Assembly (NCBI RefSeq): GCF_000003605.2
Contig: NW_003156736.1
Coordinates: forward strand, 494,610-520,128
Length of the DNA: 25,519 nucleotides
Source: Saccoglossus kowalevskii
Lineage: Eukaryota > Hemichordata > Enteropneusta > Harrimaniidae
Reading direction: 5' to 3'
Position 1 is the stretch's first letter. Each line of letters starts with the position of its first letter. Both the position numbers and the translations under genes were made by a program. Below, in pieces: positions 1 to 9,239 of the stretch. A model generated the notes under the pieces. It had not been told where the DNA came from. It did not search any database and was given only the letters and a program-made list of their open reading frames with translations.

Positions 1-63
1 GAATAATATCAGGCATTTTATTATATCTGCTAACTTTATTTGTTTGTACTTTTCCATCATCAG
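1..63 (+). other. 3' end of an intron with splice acceptor
   Basis: A T-rich tract (tttgtttgtacttttccatcatcag) ends in AG at 62-63, directly before an open Ser/Thr-rich frame. This is a typical spliceosomal acceptor, so the window opens inside an intron of a plus-strand gene whose upstream exons lie to the left. No branch point can be assigned with confidence. The acceptor is inferred from sequence alone; no transcript is available. Confidence 0.5.
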
Positions 64-1047
64 ATCCAGAGTTGTTAAATGAATTGATTAGTAATCTGCC
101 AGATGGAAAAGTAAATGATCCAATTCATATTGGTTTGGCAGCTTTGGAACCTAGCACAGCTTCTATTCATCTGACTAATGGTAGTTCTGTCTCAGCTTCT
201 ATTCATCCTACCAGTGCTACTTCTTTAGCTTCAGTTCATGATACTAGTTATAATGTCTCAGTAAAACCATCATTCACTAGCTCAGCTTCAGTTCACCCTA
301 CCAGTGCTACTTCTATACCTGTACGTGCATCTGTACCTAAAGCTTCTTTTTATACTGGTGCTCCTGCCGCAGCAAAACCATCATCATCCATTTACTCAGC
401 TTCAGTTTTCCCAACCAGTGCAACTTCTACACCTGTACGTGCATCGTACCTAGAGCTTCTATCTATACCAGTGCTCCTGCCTCAACAAAAGCATTAGCAT
501 TCCCATCTTCATTCACTAGCTCAGCTTCAGTTCACTCTACCAGTGCTACTTCTACACTTGTACGTGCATCTGTACCTAGAGCTTCTATGCCAATGCTACT
601 GCCACAGCCTCCATCCCAACCATTTGCTTTGATTCAACACTACCTTCTGCAGCTTCAATTTCTGCTACCACTTTGTCTACTCTTAATTCTTGTACACCTG
701 CTTCTACCTGGAATTATTTTCAATCATCTGCCAGTTCTGAATCATATACTCATCCCCATGCTAGTACTTCGGCATGTCATCCATCTACAACCTCTACCAC
801 AACCATTTGCTTGGATTCAACTCTGCCTGCTGCTGTTTCAACTTCTGCTATCACCTTGTCTACACTCAATTCTCCTGCACCTTCTCTTTTATCGGCTATG
901 GATCTGAATGTTTCATTATTCCCTAAAAAAAAATTGGTAACTATAAATATTTTCATAAAAATGAGTAGAGGGGTGGTATTTAAACAGGATATTGCAGATG
1001 AAGGGATAATGCTGCAGATATGTAGTTTTCAGGAAAAATCTGTATAA
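64..1047 (+). CDS. C-terminal exon of a Ser/Thr-rich repeat protein, reading frame broken twice
   Basis: The frame entering at the acceptor reads D-P-E-L-L-N-E, then Ser/Thr/Ala/Pro-rich repeats built on TSATS-x-PVRASVP. It is open to about 445. There the repeat word gcatctgtacc, intact at 327 and 565, lacks one T, so the frame shifts and hits TAG at 495-497. Near 588-591 a net loss of four bases relative to the preceding copy shifts it again. From about 590 the third frame stays open to TAA at 1045-1047, carrying two 61-codon modules (TICFDSTLP and TICLDSTLP), then a non-repetitive tail around FPKKKLVTINIF. Protein-level periodicity in both frames supports real coding ancestry. The breaks may be decay, assembly indels, or an intron; GTACGT is present at 435 and ctgcag at 644-649. 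The family is not recognised. No membrane segment or catalytic motif is seen. Low-complexity S/T-rich sequence suggests a flexible or extracellular, possibly glycosylated, tail; that is inference. Confidence 0.5.
191..587 (+). repeat. Coding tandem repeat, module A (four imperfect copies)
   Basis: Copies begin with ctcagcttc at 191, 281, 395 and 520, so the spacing grows from 90 to 114 to 125 bases. Each carries a form of caccctaccagtgctacttct. The last three add cctgtacgtgcatctgtacc and an agcttct block. Copies 3 and 4 contain the indels that break the reading frame. Confidence 0.7.
619..888 (+). repeat. Coding tandem repeat, module B (two copies, 183 bp apart)
   Basis: The sequence starting accatttgctttgattcaac at 619 recurs with substitutions at 802 (accatttgcttggattcaac). 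Both copies run about 85 bases, through ttgtctac and the c/taattct words. The offset of 183 bases is exactly 61 codons, and both copies are read in the same frame, which supports translation of that frame. Confidence 0.75.
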
Positions 1048-1072
1048 ATAAAATCTTATAAACGGTTTGTGA
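1047..1072 (+). terminator. Polyadenylation signal of the Ser/Thr-rich gene
   Basis: AATAAA lies at 1047-1052 and overlaps the last base of the TAA stop at 1045-1047. A GT-rich stretch (cggtttgtg, 1062-1070) follows, as expected of a downstream element. If used, the 3' untranslated region is only some tens of bases long. The signal is directly visible; its use is inferred. Confidence 0.5.
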
Positions 1073-1739
1073 CTACAGTCGAAAAGAACTATTTTGACTG
1101 GCATTTATTTTAATACTTTAATATATTGTGATCATGTTGACATATATTTCAAGTTCACATAACTGTAATGGAAACAAGGAGTTTTACTATTTTACATATT
1201 CATATTAATTTAATCATGGAGCTTCTATGAAAACACATTATTGAGCAAATTTCAATTAATTATATAATACTTGGACTAAACAACTAAAAAAAATTATTGT
1301 GACAACAGTTCCTATTTATTACAAACTAGGCTATTTCGAATAGGATGTTGGGAGAGACTGATGTTAAAGATAAAAAAGATGTACACATCAAAACTAGGAG
1401 AATTTACATGTTTATCTGTTTCCTCGATTTATAATGCCTGTTCAAACACCGAAACACAATTTGGGACAATTACTAAAATAAAATAAACTTACCTAAATAC
1501 CACAGAAAAATCAATAACTGTTTCTCTATGGTAACTGCCACTTTTCCCCGCATCCCAGGCAAGTCGGGTTCAGACAATTCGTTATAATTCATAAGAAGCT
1601 ATAACATAATAAAAGTGGGTCTGAGATGTTTACTTCCGCTTGGGTCATGAACTTACTGTAAATTTACATAACAGCTGTAACCAATGAACGAATGAGTGCA
1701 AATAGAAAATTTGCATATGTAAACAAAAGTTTAACTCAC
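1053..1739. other. Non-coding stretch, in part a presumptive minus-strand intron
   Basis: No supported gene lies here. On the minus strand the part next to 1739 starts with GTGAGT and so would be the first intron of the HARBI1-like gene. No later exon encoding a nuclease domain could be read in this stretch. One POU octamer (ATTTGCAT, 1709-1716) is present. The plus-strand poly(A) region lies at its left end, so the two genes would converge or overlap here. Confidence 0.4.
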
Positions 1740-1971
1740 GTTTAAAATAATTTTCCAACCTAAAGTGGCTTTTAAAGTCATCTAGTTCATACCGCGGAAC
1801 AACGGTTTCCGCGTATCCCTGGATGCGCGGAACTGCTACTCTTCTTGCAAATAGCAGCCCAAATGCATCGTCATTATTCATGATGAGAGCCAACATTAGC
1901 ACCTCAGTTTGCTGCACAAATATTGGCACCAACACTCCTAAAATACGGCGAATATGTTCACGGTCTGCCAT
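1740..1971 (-). CDS. First coding exon of a HARBI1 / PIF-Harbinger-like nuclease (partial)
   Basis: ATG is at 1971-1969, and 232 bases (77 codons plus one base) are open before a consensus donor GTGAGT at 1739-1734. The peptide begins MADREHIRRILGVLVP, passes through a hydrophobic stretch with MNNDDAFGLLFARR, and ends with VVPRYELDDFKSHFRL. The pattern of a xxVPRYxxxDFKSHFRL segment some 50-70 residues from the start is characteristic, to my recollection, of the N-terminal region of HARBI1-like proteins just before their helix-turn-helix-like part. These are domesticated or active derivatives of PIF/Harbinger transposases with a DDE nuclease encoded further on. That catalytic region is not visible downstream, so this is either exon 1 of a gene continuing past the left edge, nested with the plus-strand gene, or a truncated transposon relic. 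Read without splicing, the frame continues to a stop at about 1645. Recognition is by pattern, not by alignment. Confidence 0.55.
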
Positions 1972-1992
1972 TTTGTTTAACTGACCTTAGTT

Positions 1993-2045
1993 CCTCGAGG
2001 CAGTTTATTGTGTTCTTTTATTTCCTTGCCTCGAGGCACCTCGAG
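1993..2045. repeat. Cluster of CTCGAG palindromes just upstream of the HARBI1-like start
   Basis: CTCGAG occurs at 1994-1999, 2030-2035 and 2040-2045. The longer word CCTCGAGGCA at 1993-2002 pairs perfectly with TGCCTCGAGG at 2027-2036 across a 24-base loop. The group begins 22 bases upstream of the minus-strand ATG, so it lies in that gene's 5' leader or promoter. It could be a transposon terminus or a protein-binding site; no function is assigned. Confidence 0.5.
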
Positions 2046-2073
2046 CTGACCGAGGCGAATAATCGAAAACGCT

Positions 2074-2215
2074 CACGAAGAACATAGAACACTTTCCTGG
2101 GGTATTTGAAACTGAAATTGTCATCTGACTGTAAGACCGTCGCTGATTGGCTGCTGAGCTGGAATGACATTTTTTGGTTTCAAATACCCCAGGAAAGTGT
2201 TCTATGTTCTTCGTG
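2074..2215. repeat. Long inverted repeat, 39-bp perfect arms with imperfect inner extension
   Basis: The left arm 2074-2112 (cacgaagaacatagaacact...) is the exact reverse complement of 2177-2215 over 39 bases. Pairing continues inwards with a few mismatches to about 2127/2163, leaving a loop of roughly 35 bases that contains ATTGG. A perfect 39-bp inverted repeat at this spacing is far beyond chance. No obvious target-site duplication flanks it (left cgct, right taat). It may be a foldback/MITE-type element or a recent inverted duplication. If transcribed it would form a long hairpin RNA. Confidence 0.85.
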
Positions 2216-2749
2216 TAATAAGGTGTTTGTATTTAAGGGATTTTCCCACACAAAAACGACGAATTCGGCCGAATTTTGTTATCGGCTGGCTTAATATATT
2301 CCCAATGGATCGTATTTCTGTGAAAGATTGGTATTTTTGTCCTGATTTGTAGGAATTTGAAAAACGCGTTTCACAACTTGTCTCTTATTTAGTTTTATGC
2401 CGCATTCAAGATGGCGGCCCCATATAGTAAATATCGTATTTATTTTATTTTAGAATGTTACCTTATTCAGTCCTAATATGTCATGATGTAGCATTGTATA
2501 CATTGTATTACTTTTACTGCTGAGGTTTAATAAGTAACTTCCATTGGTAATTTTAAAATTTGAATTTAAAACTACCGTATCTATAAAATCAACGTTAAAC
2601 TCCACAAAACTCCAGTGTAAATACGAAACATGCAATCATTGTTGTTTTATAAAAAACATATACAGGGAATAAAAATGTCCAACTGTCAGTGAAAGGGCAA
2701 ATTGCATTAGAGATTAAAGATCATTAACCAGTAGATGTTAGGCACTAAT
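2216..2749. other. Non-coding stretch with one YY1-type motif
   Basis: Nothing coding is supported. The only notable site is CAAGATGGCGGCC at 2407-2419, described separately. Short open frames here are interrupted and show no recognisable protein features. Confidence 0.4.
2407..2419 (+). promoter_or_regulatory. YY1-type element CAAGATGGCGGCC
   Basis: This matches the AAGATGGCGGC element that in animals binds YY1 just downstream of transcription starts and often overlaps a start codon. The ATG at 2411 opens only 21 codons (MAAPYSKYRIYF...), followed by a stop. A tttattttattttag acceptor-like tract lies within the same stretch. It may mark a start site for a non-coding RNA, or be chance. Confidence 0.35.
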
Positions 2750-3215
2750 ATATAGCAATTTTCATCAAAGTCCATTCTGAAGTTGTTGAGATTTTGCTTA
2801 CACAGACTAAAATGAGATAATATGCACATTACTTACTTAATATGCATGGCCCTAAAATAATATCTGCTAAATTTGATCAAAAGCCGCTAAGAAGTTTTGA
2901 GATTTTAATTAAACAGGCTGAAATGGGAAATGGAAATTAATATAGAAATTAGCTACTTATTATGCACGGACATGGCCCCAAAATTAATCATGTCTGCACA
3001 TTATCCAAATTTGTTTAAAATCCGCTTTAAAGCTTTTGAGATTTTGCAAACACAGGTTGAAATGAGATAATTAATATTTAAATTAGCTATTTAATATGCA
3101 TGGACATGGACCCAGATCTAATCATGTTAGCGTATACCCCAAGGAAACTATGTACTAAATTTGATAAAAATTCGCTTAGAGGTTTTTGAGATTTTGCTTA
3201 CACATACAAACACAA
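2750..3215. repeat. Decayed tandem array, four copies of about 110-150 bp
   Basis: The word ttgagatttt recurs at 2786, 2897, 3036 and 3186. It is preceded by aaatttgat-like and aatccgct-like words and followed by gcttacacag, aaatgagataat and taatatgcatggacatgg. The copies differ by many substitutions and small indels, so the array is old. No coding frame runs through it. It abuts the 20-bp minisatellite that follows. Confidence 0.65.
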
Positions 3216-3230
3216 CAAACTCATTACCTT

Positions 3231-3344
3231 AAAGTAACGAACAAGGACACAAAGTAACGAACGAGGACACAAAGTGACGGACGAGGACATAAAGTAACAA
3301 ACGAGGAAACAAAGTGACGAACGAGGACACAAAGTAACGAACGA
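3231..3344. repeat. Minisatellite, 5.7 copies of a 20-bp unit
   Basis: Units begin at 3231, 3251, 3271, 3291, 3311 and 3331 (partial). The consensus is aaagtaacgaacgaggacac, with only one to four differences per copy and no length variation. The period is not a multiple of three and any open frame through it is a by-product. The high similarity implies recent expansion. Confidence 0.95.
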
Positions 3345-3523
3345 CCGAGCTGCCACGTGCACCAGAAATCGGCGAATGGCGGGTAGCTACTATTTTCAAA
3401 TACCGACAGTTGAAATGCCGTAATTTTATGAGAACATCAGGCAACCTGCACACCATGAGAAGGATATTACAGTAACACATTGACTGGATCCAGGTAAGCC
3501 TTATATGCCATTACAAGGTAAGT
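3345..3523 (+). other. Possible non-coding exon ending at tandem splice donors
   Basis: Two strong donor sequences lie 25 bases apart: CAG|GTAAGC with the junction after 3493, and AAG|GTAAGT with the junction after 3517. Upstream are an E-box (CACGTG, 3354-3359) and GAATGGCGGG around 3373-3382. The ATG there opens only MAGSYYFQIPTVEMP before a stop. This could be the first exon of a long non-coding RNA. It rests on motif matches alone. Confidence 0.2.
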
Positions 3524-5480
3524 TTGTTTGAAATGACCCAAACATAAAGCGAATGCTTCTTTTATCTCCCAAGTAATTATATAATTATTCCGACGATCTG
3601 TGAGACAGCTATTGTTATCATGTATTGCTTAATTAATTGCAAAATGATTTATGTGTTTATGTGTAGTCTGACCACTCACTTGTGTATATGCAGGTCACAA
3701 CACATGGCCGAGTTGTCAGTTTAGTCAATTACATTTCAATATGCAAATAGGAAATGCTCGATGGCACTCACAAATATTTCCAACAATTGTAGTATTTACA
3801 ATGGTTTTTATTCAATAAGATTACGTATCACGTAACCTCGTTTCTGTTAAAGCGCTGTAGTCGTCGTGCCGCGCATGTGCGACATTTGTGTTGATTAACA
3901 TTGATTCTCCCATAATACAATGCGCTCTTCAAATGGAAATCACAAGTACGAGTTTTGCCCAGGGCGCCACTTGCACTAATTACCGCCGGCGGCTCCTTCG
4001 ATACCTTCCAAACAACAACAAAATGCCTAATTAAAGCTTGGTAACTTCCCAGTTTGTACTAGTTGGTGTACGAAACAGTCAAAATCAACTACACTACCCT
4101 TTAAGTCTAGATTTACAGGCGATATACTAGTTGTTCTGTGAAATAACGAAAAACGTGTCCGGAATTTACCTCTCTTTATTAGTCTTTGTACATAATAACG
4201 ACAGTTGTTGACTATCTCTGTGTCTATTTCTTAATATATTTCCTGTGACAACCAAATTCTGTAAACCATGTTTCCTCGTACTATGTCGAAAAGAACTTAA
4301 GTTGTATTTTTTCTGATCTTTCTTCCTAAGGGTTTTTCCCTGTTTGAAGAACTTCATTTGAGACGTCATCAATCCAGAGAATGCGCGGCATTCTTCTGTA
4401 GAACCACATCTTTATAGGCTCTACCATGTTTTCAATTGTTAATAACACTGTCCAGCATTTTTGTCCTGTATCTGATTATTTGTTATCATGCCTCCAAGAT
4501 TTACCTATACATAAAGTTAATTCAAAGCGCGGGTGCACTGGCGATTTATACTCTATTTTAGCAACCGAGCAACGATACAATTATTACAATATAATTTGGT
4601 GTAGTCTTCATTGACATTCGTTTTAGTCGTTTATTTACACGCAGTTAGGCGTGTGTGTCATTAAATAGTAATGCCTCGATCGTTTGCAATATTTAAACTC
4701 CTTCCTGCAGATAACGCTTTTAAGAAGTGAATTACTGGATTGCACGTCGTTGGCCAGCCAACCCTAGTCGTTGGGAACCAAAGATCATCGTATTACCTAC
4801 TAGATAAGTAATTAGTACTTCCATTGGAATGCATATTGATAACACAATCATCGTATGCCTCTCAAGCAAAACGTTCAATACCAAGTGGAGGAAAGAAACA
4901 ACTTTCAACTAAAACAATGATTGTATTTTCCCTAGGTCACGTGCCATCACGTGAGCTGTACATTCTAGGCGCTCGTGCGCGCGCGAACACGCTAGTCGAC
5001 AATTAGAGGCGCAAGTGAATTTGTTTTAATGTCATTCCATGCGATACTTTGTCACATTCTGCTTAAACAGCCAAATGATGTCTTGCAACACGACGAATAT
5101 CTGCAGTGCAAGATTTTCAGCCGCTTAGGAATGATGTGACGTCATTGCTCTATCCTGATGAACCTACAATGCCCGAATCGTACTAAACAGTTAGTCGGTC
5201 TAGGATCATGTGATGTATAAATCCCGCAAAGAAGATAGCAGTTTCGAGTACCCCAATTAGAGTACTTGCTTGGGGCCCTTCACAAATCTTTTCTGTATTT
5301 ACCAGTAATCTCTCTTATCTATCGTGTATTTGCTCCTGGCTGGGGTAAATAATTAGTTTTTCTGACCGTCCCTTTTCCCGTCACGTGACCTTTAATTCAT
5401 CACGTTCCATGTGTTGCAGGCATTCAATATATGTAATTGTTACCATCAACTCAGGCACTATTATATATGGCCGAGTGTTG
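3524..5480. other. Intergenic DNA with scattered CpG-bearing motifs
   Basis: No gene is supported. Visible sites are a POU octamer (ATGCAAAT, 3741-3748), E-boxes at 4938-4943, 4948-4953 and 5382-5387 (the last within TCACGTGA), and a CRE palindrome at 5137-5144. Parts near 3840-4000 and 4930-5000 are richer in CpG than the surroundings. Confidence 0.4.
5137..5144. promoter_or_regulatory. CRE palindrome TGACGTCA
   Basis: This is a full CREB/ATF consensus palindrome in the context gatgtgacgtcattgc. It is one of seven perfect copies in the window. Confidence 0.4.
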
Positions 5481-5486
5481 ATAATC

Positions 5487-5574
5487 TGAGGTTATTACGA
5501 GGATACCTCAAAGTATGCGATGCGACGGCGGACTGTCTGAGTGCATACTTTGAGGTATCCTCGTAATAATCTTA
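5487..5574. repeat. Long hairpin, 27-bp perfect stem
   Basis: 5492-5518 (ttattacgaggatacctcaa...) is the exact reverse complement of 5543-5569. The loop is 24 bases and GC-rich (gatgcgacggcggactgtct and following). With G-U pairs allowed in RNA from the plus strand the stem extends to about 5487/5574, and after a small bulge an AT-rich outer pairing is possible. The length resembles a pre-miRNA or a small foldback element. A fully paired stem without mismatches is more typical of a young inverted repeat or siRNA-type hairpin than of an old conserved microRNA. I recognise no known mature microRNA in it. Confidence 0.8.
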
Positions 5575-5580
5575 TTATTA

Positions 5581-7473
5581 TACATCTTTTCCTTCCAATG
5601 ATAAATCATGGGAATGCCGAAATCCAAATTGTTTAGAACAGAATCAGTGAACTTCTTTGTGTGGAGTCCGATCAAACCCTGGTGGCAGCTATGTTTGTTT
5701 TTATTACTAGAGGACGCTTACGCGCGTAATCATTCCATATTCGGAATTCGCATTTCCTAATATGGTCTGATGAAAACATCCCGTAAAATACCACAAAATT
5801 ACGGCACGCTCTAAATTATGGTGTTACGGTGACAGATGTATAATAATACCTTATACTTGACTTGACGCTGATTTCATTCAATCTAGATAAGATTGTCATT
5901 TACATTATTTTGGTTGCATTATTCGCGATATAGTCCTATACGGCCACTGGCAAATGTCCTGTGTGGCGAAATTAGCAAATTTACTTGAACATATACGAAA
6001 TCATATTTCGGAACTGACTGAGCTGAGCGCAAATACTCGTCTCAATGTGGTGGAGTACAAGTTATTTCGAGTTTTATTTTAGATTTGGATACATGGGATA
6101 TATACGTAATTACCTAATTTTGTCATGTGTTCAATATTCCGTGTAATGCTCATTTGCTCTTAATTTATAGTCGTTGCCATCAGCTCTAGAATCAGATATG
6201 GCTGAGCGACGGCCATATATTTCCTTAAAATATGCTGAATCATAATCATCGAGTTGGTGCAACAAATCTTAGCCCGTACTTCGTGTAGCGTGAACACTAC
6301 TCATTTCTCATTACCGGTCTTATTCTAGTTTGTTATGTTAACCACACACATTATAAGTGTCTGTTTGTGATTCGTCCTTGCCATTGGCAAATCAGAAAAC
6401 ATTATACAATTGACCAATCACAAACAATAGATGTAGTTTCGTGTCTCAAACGTCTAGCGTCATAGTAGATTCACTCTCATTGGTTAATTCTATTGTGTTG
6501 ATCAAATTATGTTGAATAATGTGCGCGTGTCATCTTTTTTGTTGGAATTTAATGTGTCAGAATTTTAAAGATACTCAGAAACAAAGGTACCAAATTTGCT
6601 TATGGCTGGCCAACGAAAAAGAAATCCTATAAAACCTATGCTCTTTCATGTATATATCTGTTCGTCTGCATTCTGATGAATCAGGCGATTTGTTTCAACC
6701 GTAGGAATAAATCCCCAAAGAGGAAAAGACGTAGCTAGACGTAAACGAACAAACAAACATACTTTCCATATTTCGTGAGACAGGCGTTTGACACAGTGCG
6801 ACAATCAATTCCATCGACCACAAAATGCAATTCCATACGATCCCAGATTCGTGTTCTATAATCTACCTTGAACGAGGTCAAATGTCCTTTCGGTAGGAAT
6901 TACGACGATGGTGACCTCGTGCTGAAAAGGTTAATTCGGTTATTACGGAGAGCCCGGAAGACAACCTTTGGTATATACTACTGATCAAAATCGACACTAA
7001 AACACAACCATGTTTGAACTTTGTGAGCCAGACATCGGTCATGACAGATGCAACAATTCAAAATCGGATACTGCTACCGTGACGTAAGTAAGGTCGAGCG
7101 CACTGCCTCGTTTATTCGCTGGCATATGGTGGTTTTCTCGCGTCATCGACCAAGCAAAAAGATATAAAATATAAAATTGAGTGTGAATTGTTGTGTCAGT
7201 TGACATGAAATCCAACATCCCTTTATAATAGTCTCTGATCGGTTGGCGCCCAACGTCACGGTAGTTCCCGGATGTTGCGATCACGCACATTTCACACATT
7301 TTATTGTTGCCATGGTCCCACCCAGAGTTCTATATATGCACCCCCTAACCTTACTTTCAAATTATACTGTACTCCCCTAGTCTAGCTTGTGTCACTTTTA
7401 ACTGTCGGTGAGCCCAATCGAAGAATTGAGTCAATAATGCATTAAGAATTCAGCCACACCAGCAGTAAAACTC
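5581..7473. other. Intergenic DNA without recognised gene
   Basis: No gene or RNA is supported. CCAAT-type boxes are visible near 6383, 6412 (gaccaatcac) and 6478 (attggtta). An 11-base inverted repeat (tgtttgtgatt at 6362, aatcacaaaca at 6416) flanks the first two. A minus-strand frame at 7039-7299 has no protein-like features. Confidence 0.35.
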
Positions 7474-7635
7474 TACGCATGAAAACACGTGGAACATTAA
7501 AGCATTGACGTATTCACGTTCAAATCGCGTCGACCGTTTTGGAATTACGTGTGAAGTAAAATTACGCATGACAACAAGCCGAATACCAGAGCCATCACCG
7601 TATTGACGTTCAAATCGTCGGCCATTTTGAACACT
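7474..7635. repeat. Diverged tandem duplication, about 90 bp per copy
   Basis: tacgcatga is at 7474 and 7563, and acgttcaaatcg is at 7516 and 7606. Both copies close with tcg-r-cc-n-ttttg. The offset stays at 89-90 bases across the unit while much of the sequence between the anchors has diverged. E-boxes lie in or beside it (7486-7491, 7656-7661). Confidence 0.55.
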
Positions 7636-8849
7636 ATATCAGGTCGGCCATATGTCACGTGGCAACGCGTAAGATTCATTATTATTGACCCATGATCGAA
7701 CAAAACCACGCCAACCATAAGCTCGTGCAGCCTGCCCTAATATTCCCACAACGCAATATATAATGGTCCACGGCGGCGACAGAAAAAGTAACATTATTCG
7801 CGTTAATAACACAAGTAGTATGTACTGTTCTATATATATAAAGGGCGGCGGTCGAGTCGTCGTGCAGCGCGTGTTCGAATTTCATGTAAATAAATGCGTT
7901 GTATACGTCGAGTGACTCAGAGTCCCATATCGAACAGGACGCGGCGCGACGACCACTGCCAATTAACATCATCGTGTGGCAATGCGCATGTGCAGAACTA
8001 ACATTGGGCTTATGCATTGGTCTAAAAGTGTGTATGTAATTACTACAAACAGTGGTTTGGGAATTCAGCGCAGATTACAAAAATTACAGAGTAGTGTATT
8101 AATTTGGTGGGTTGTGAAAAGCAATGTTGACAGCTGCATGCATTTGGAGAGTATCATGACATCCTCGTAATCATGGAGTCGGTTGAAAGCGCGTTTTAAT
8201 GAAAACGTTCGTAACCAGCAACAAATGGGCGTACAGGTGTTTCCCCTACCGGTCTGATTTATATTAATTGGACCTCTCTTCGCGCGTTACCAACGAAACC
8301 GGTGTTCATGTTTTGCAGGAACTAAGGACAAGGTTATGTATTTAATAAAAATATATATATATATATGAATTTTAAATTGTCTACTGTTTCAAATAGCAAC
8401 ACCCTCGTTCTGGCCAGAGTGTTGTTGGTTCGTCCCTGGGCGTCTCTGTGGGTGATAATTAAATAAATAAGTCGATTATTATTGAGTGAATAGAAATCGA
8501 TACAATTAAAACACGAACGATCGGTGAATTTGATAAACAGTTTGTGAAAGAAAGATATGTTCTCTCAGCCGAGTTCAAGTACACTAAACACAGTGTATTC
8601 ATTAGTTCAACACTACTATCTGATGAAACATATAACCGTATCAGTAACACGTACGATACAGGTTAATATAATTCGACAATATTATACATTTTTTTTATTC
8701 ACTTCTAAGTGGTACATTAAGTGATAAGGTTTTTAAGGGGCTGCGTTCGTCACGGTGAGTCGTGTTCGTTGTGGTGCCCGTGTAATGATCACAGCGTGCG
8801 TAAATTCATTCGTGTAGACAAAATGCGACGACAACTATCCCTTACATTC
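7636..8849. other. Intergenic DNA; short (AT)n at 8349-8366
   Basis: No gene is supported. A near-NRF1 word (TGCGCATGTGCA) lies around 7983-7994. An (AT)9 microsatellite is at 8349-8366. The minus-strand frame 7682-8017 lies in a CpG-containing patch that thins out stop codons, and has no recognisable domain. Confidence 0.35.
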
Positions 8850-8855
8850 TGTGTT

Positions 8856-9233
8856 TAAGGGTGGCAAGGGTAGCTGGTACAGGTTACAGGAAATAAAAAA
8901 GGCATTTTACGTTTTTAAAAAATAGATTTTTACACTTTACAGATAAAGCAAATTCTTTATTACGTTTTACATTTTTATAATATATTTGATAATTTGTGTT
9001 TAAAAATCAAAATTGGAATTTGCTTACGAATTACGACATTTAATGTGGAAAATGCTTTATATGCTTACAAAAAATAAGCTCTTTGTACAAATTACGGACG
9101 AATAAGATAGCTGATTACATTTTTCACCTCCCCATGTCTACGGATTTACGTTTTTTTTATTTATTTAAATTTCATTATTATAAAAATAAAAACAATTGAT
9201 TACAGCTTACGAAAAGATCCCTTGCCGACCCTT
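8856..9233. mobile_element. MITE-like element, 378 bp
   Basis: Left end taagggtggcaaggg (8856-8870) and right end cccttgccgaccctt (9219-9233) are inverted repeats differing by one inserted base. The element is flanked by tgtgtt at 8850-8855 and tgtgtt at 9234-9239, a candidate 6-bp target duplication. The interior is strongly AT-rich with repeated ttacg/ttttac words and no open frame, and contrasts with both flanks. Termini of the type aagggtggc recall hAT-derived MITEs, but hAT elements normally make 8-bp duplications, so superfamily is left open. Confidence 0.55.
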
Positions 9234-9239
9234 TGTGTT

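Noticed and set aside
587..907. Leu/Pro-rich open frame in the left-edge exon
   Set aside because: It is an out-of-frame reading of the Ser/Thr-rich module B. The 61-codon periodicity is biologically sensible in the other frame.
3229..3480. Minus-strand frame with repeated FVSSFVTL words
   Set aside because: By-product of reading the 20-bp minisatellite; the period is not a multiple of three and the flanks are non-coding.
7682..8017. Minus-strand open frame of 111 codons
   Set aside because: It lies in a CpG-containing patch where stop codons are rarer. The peptide has no recognisable domain or repeat.
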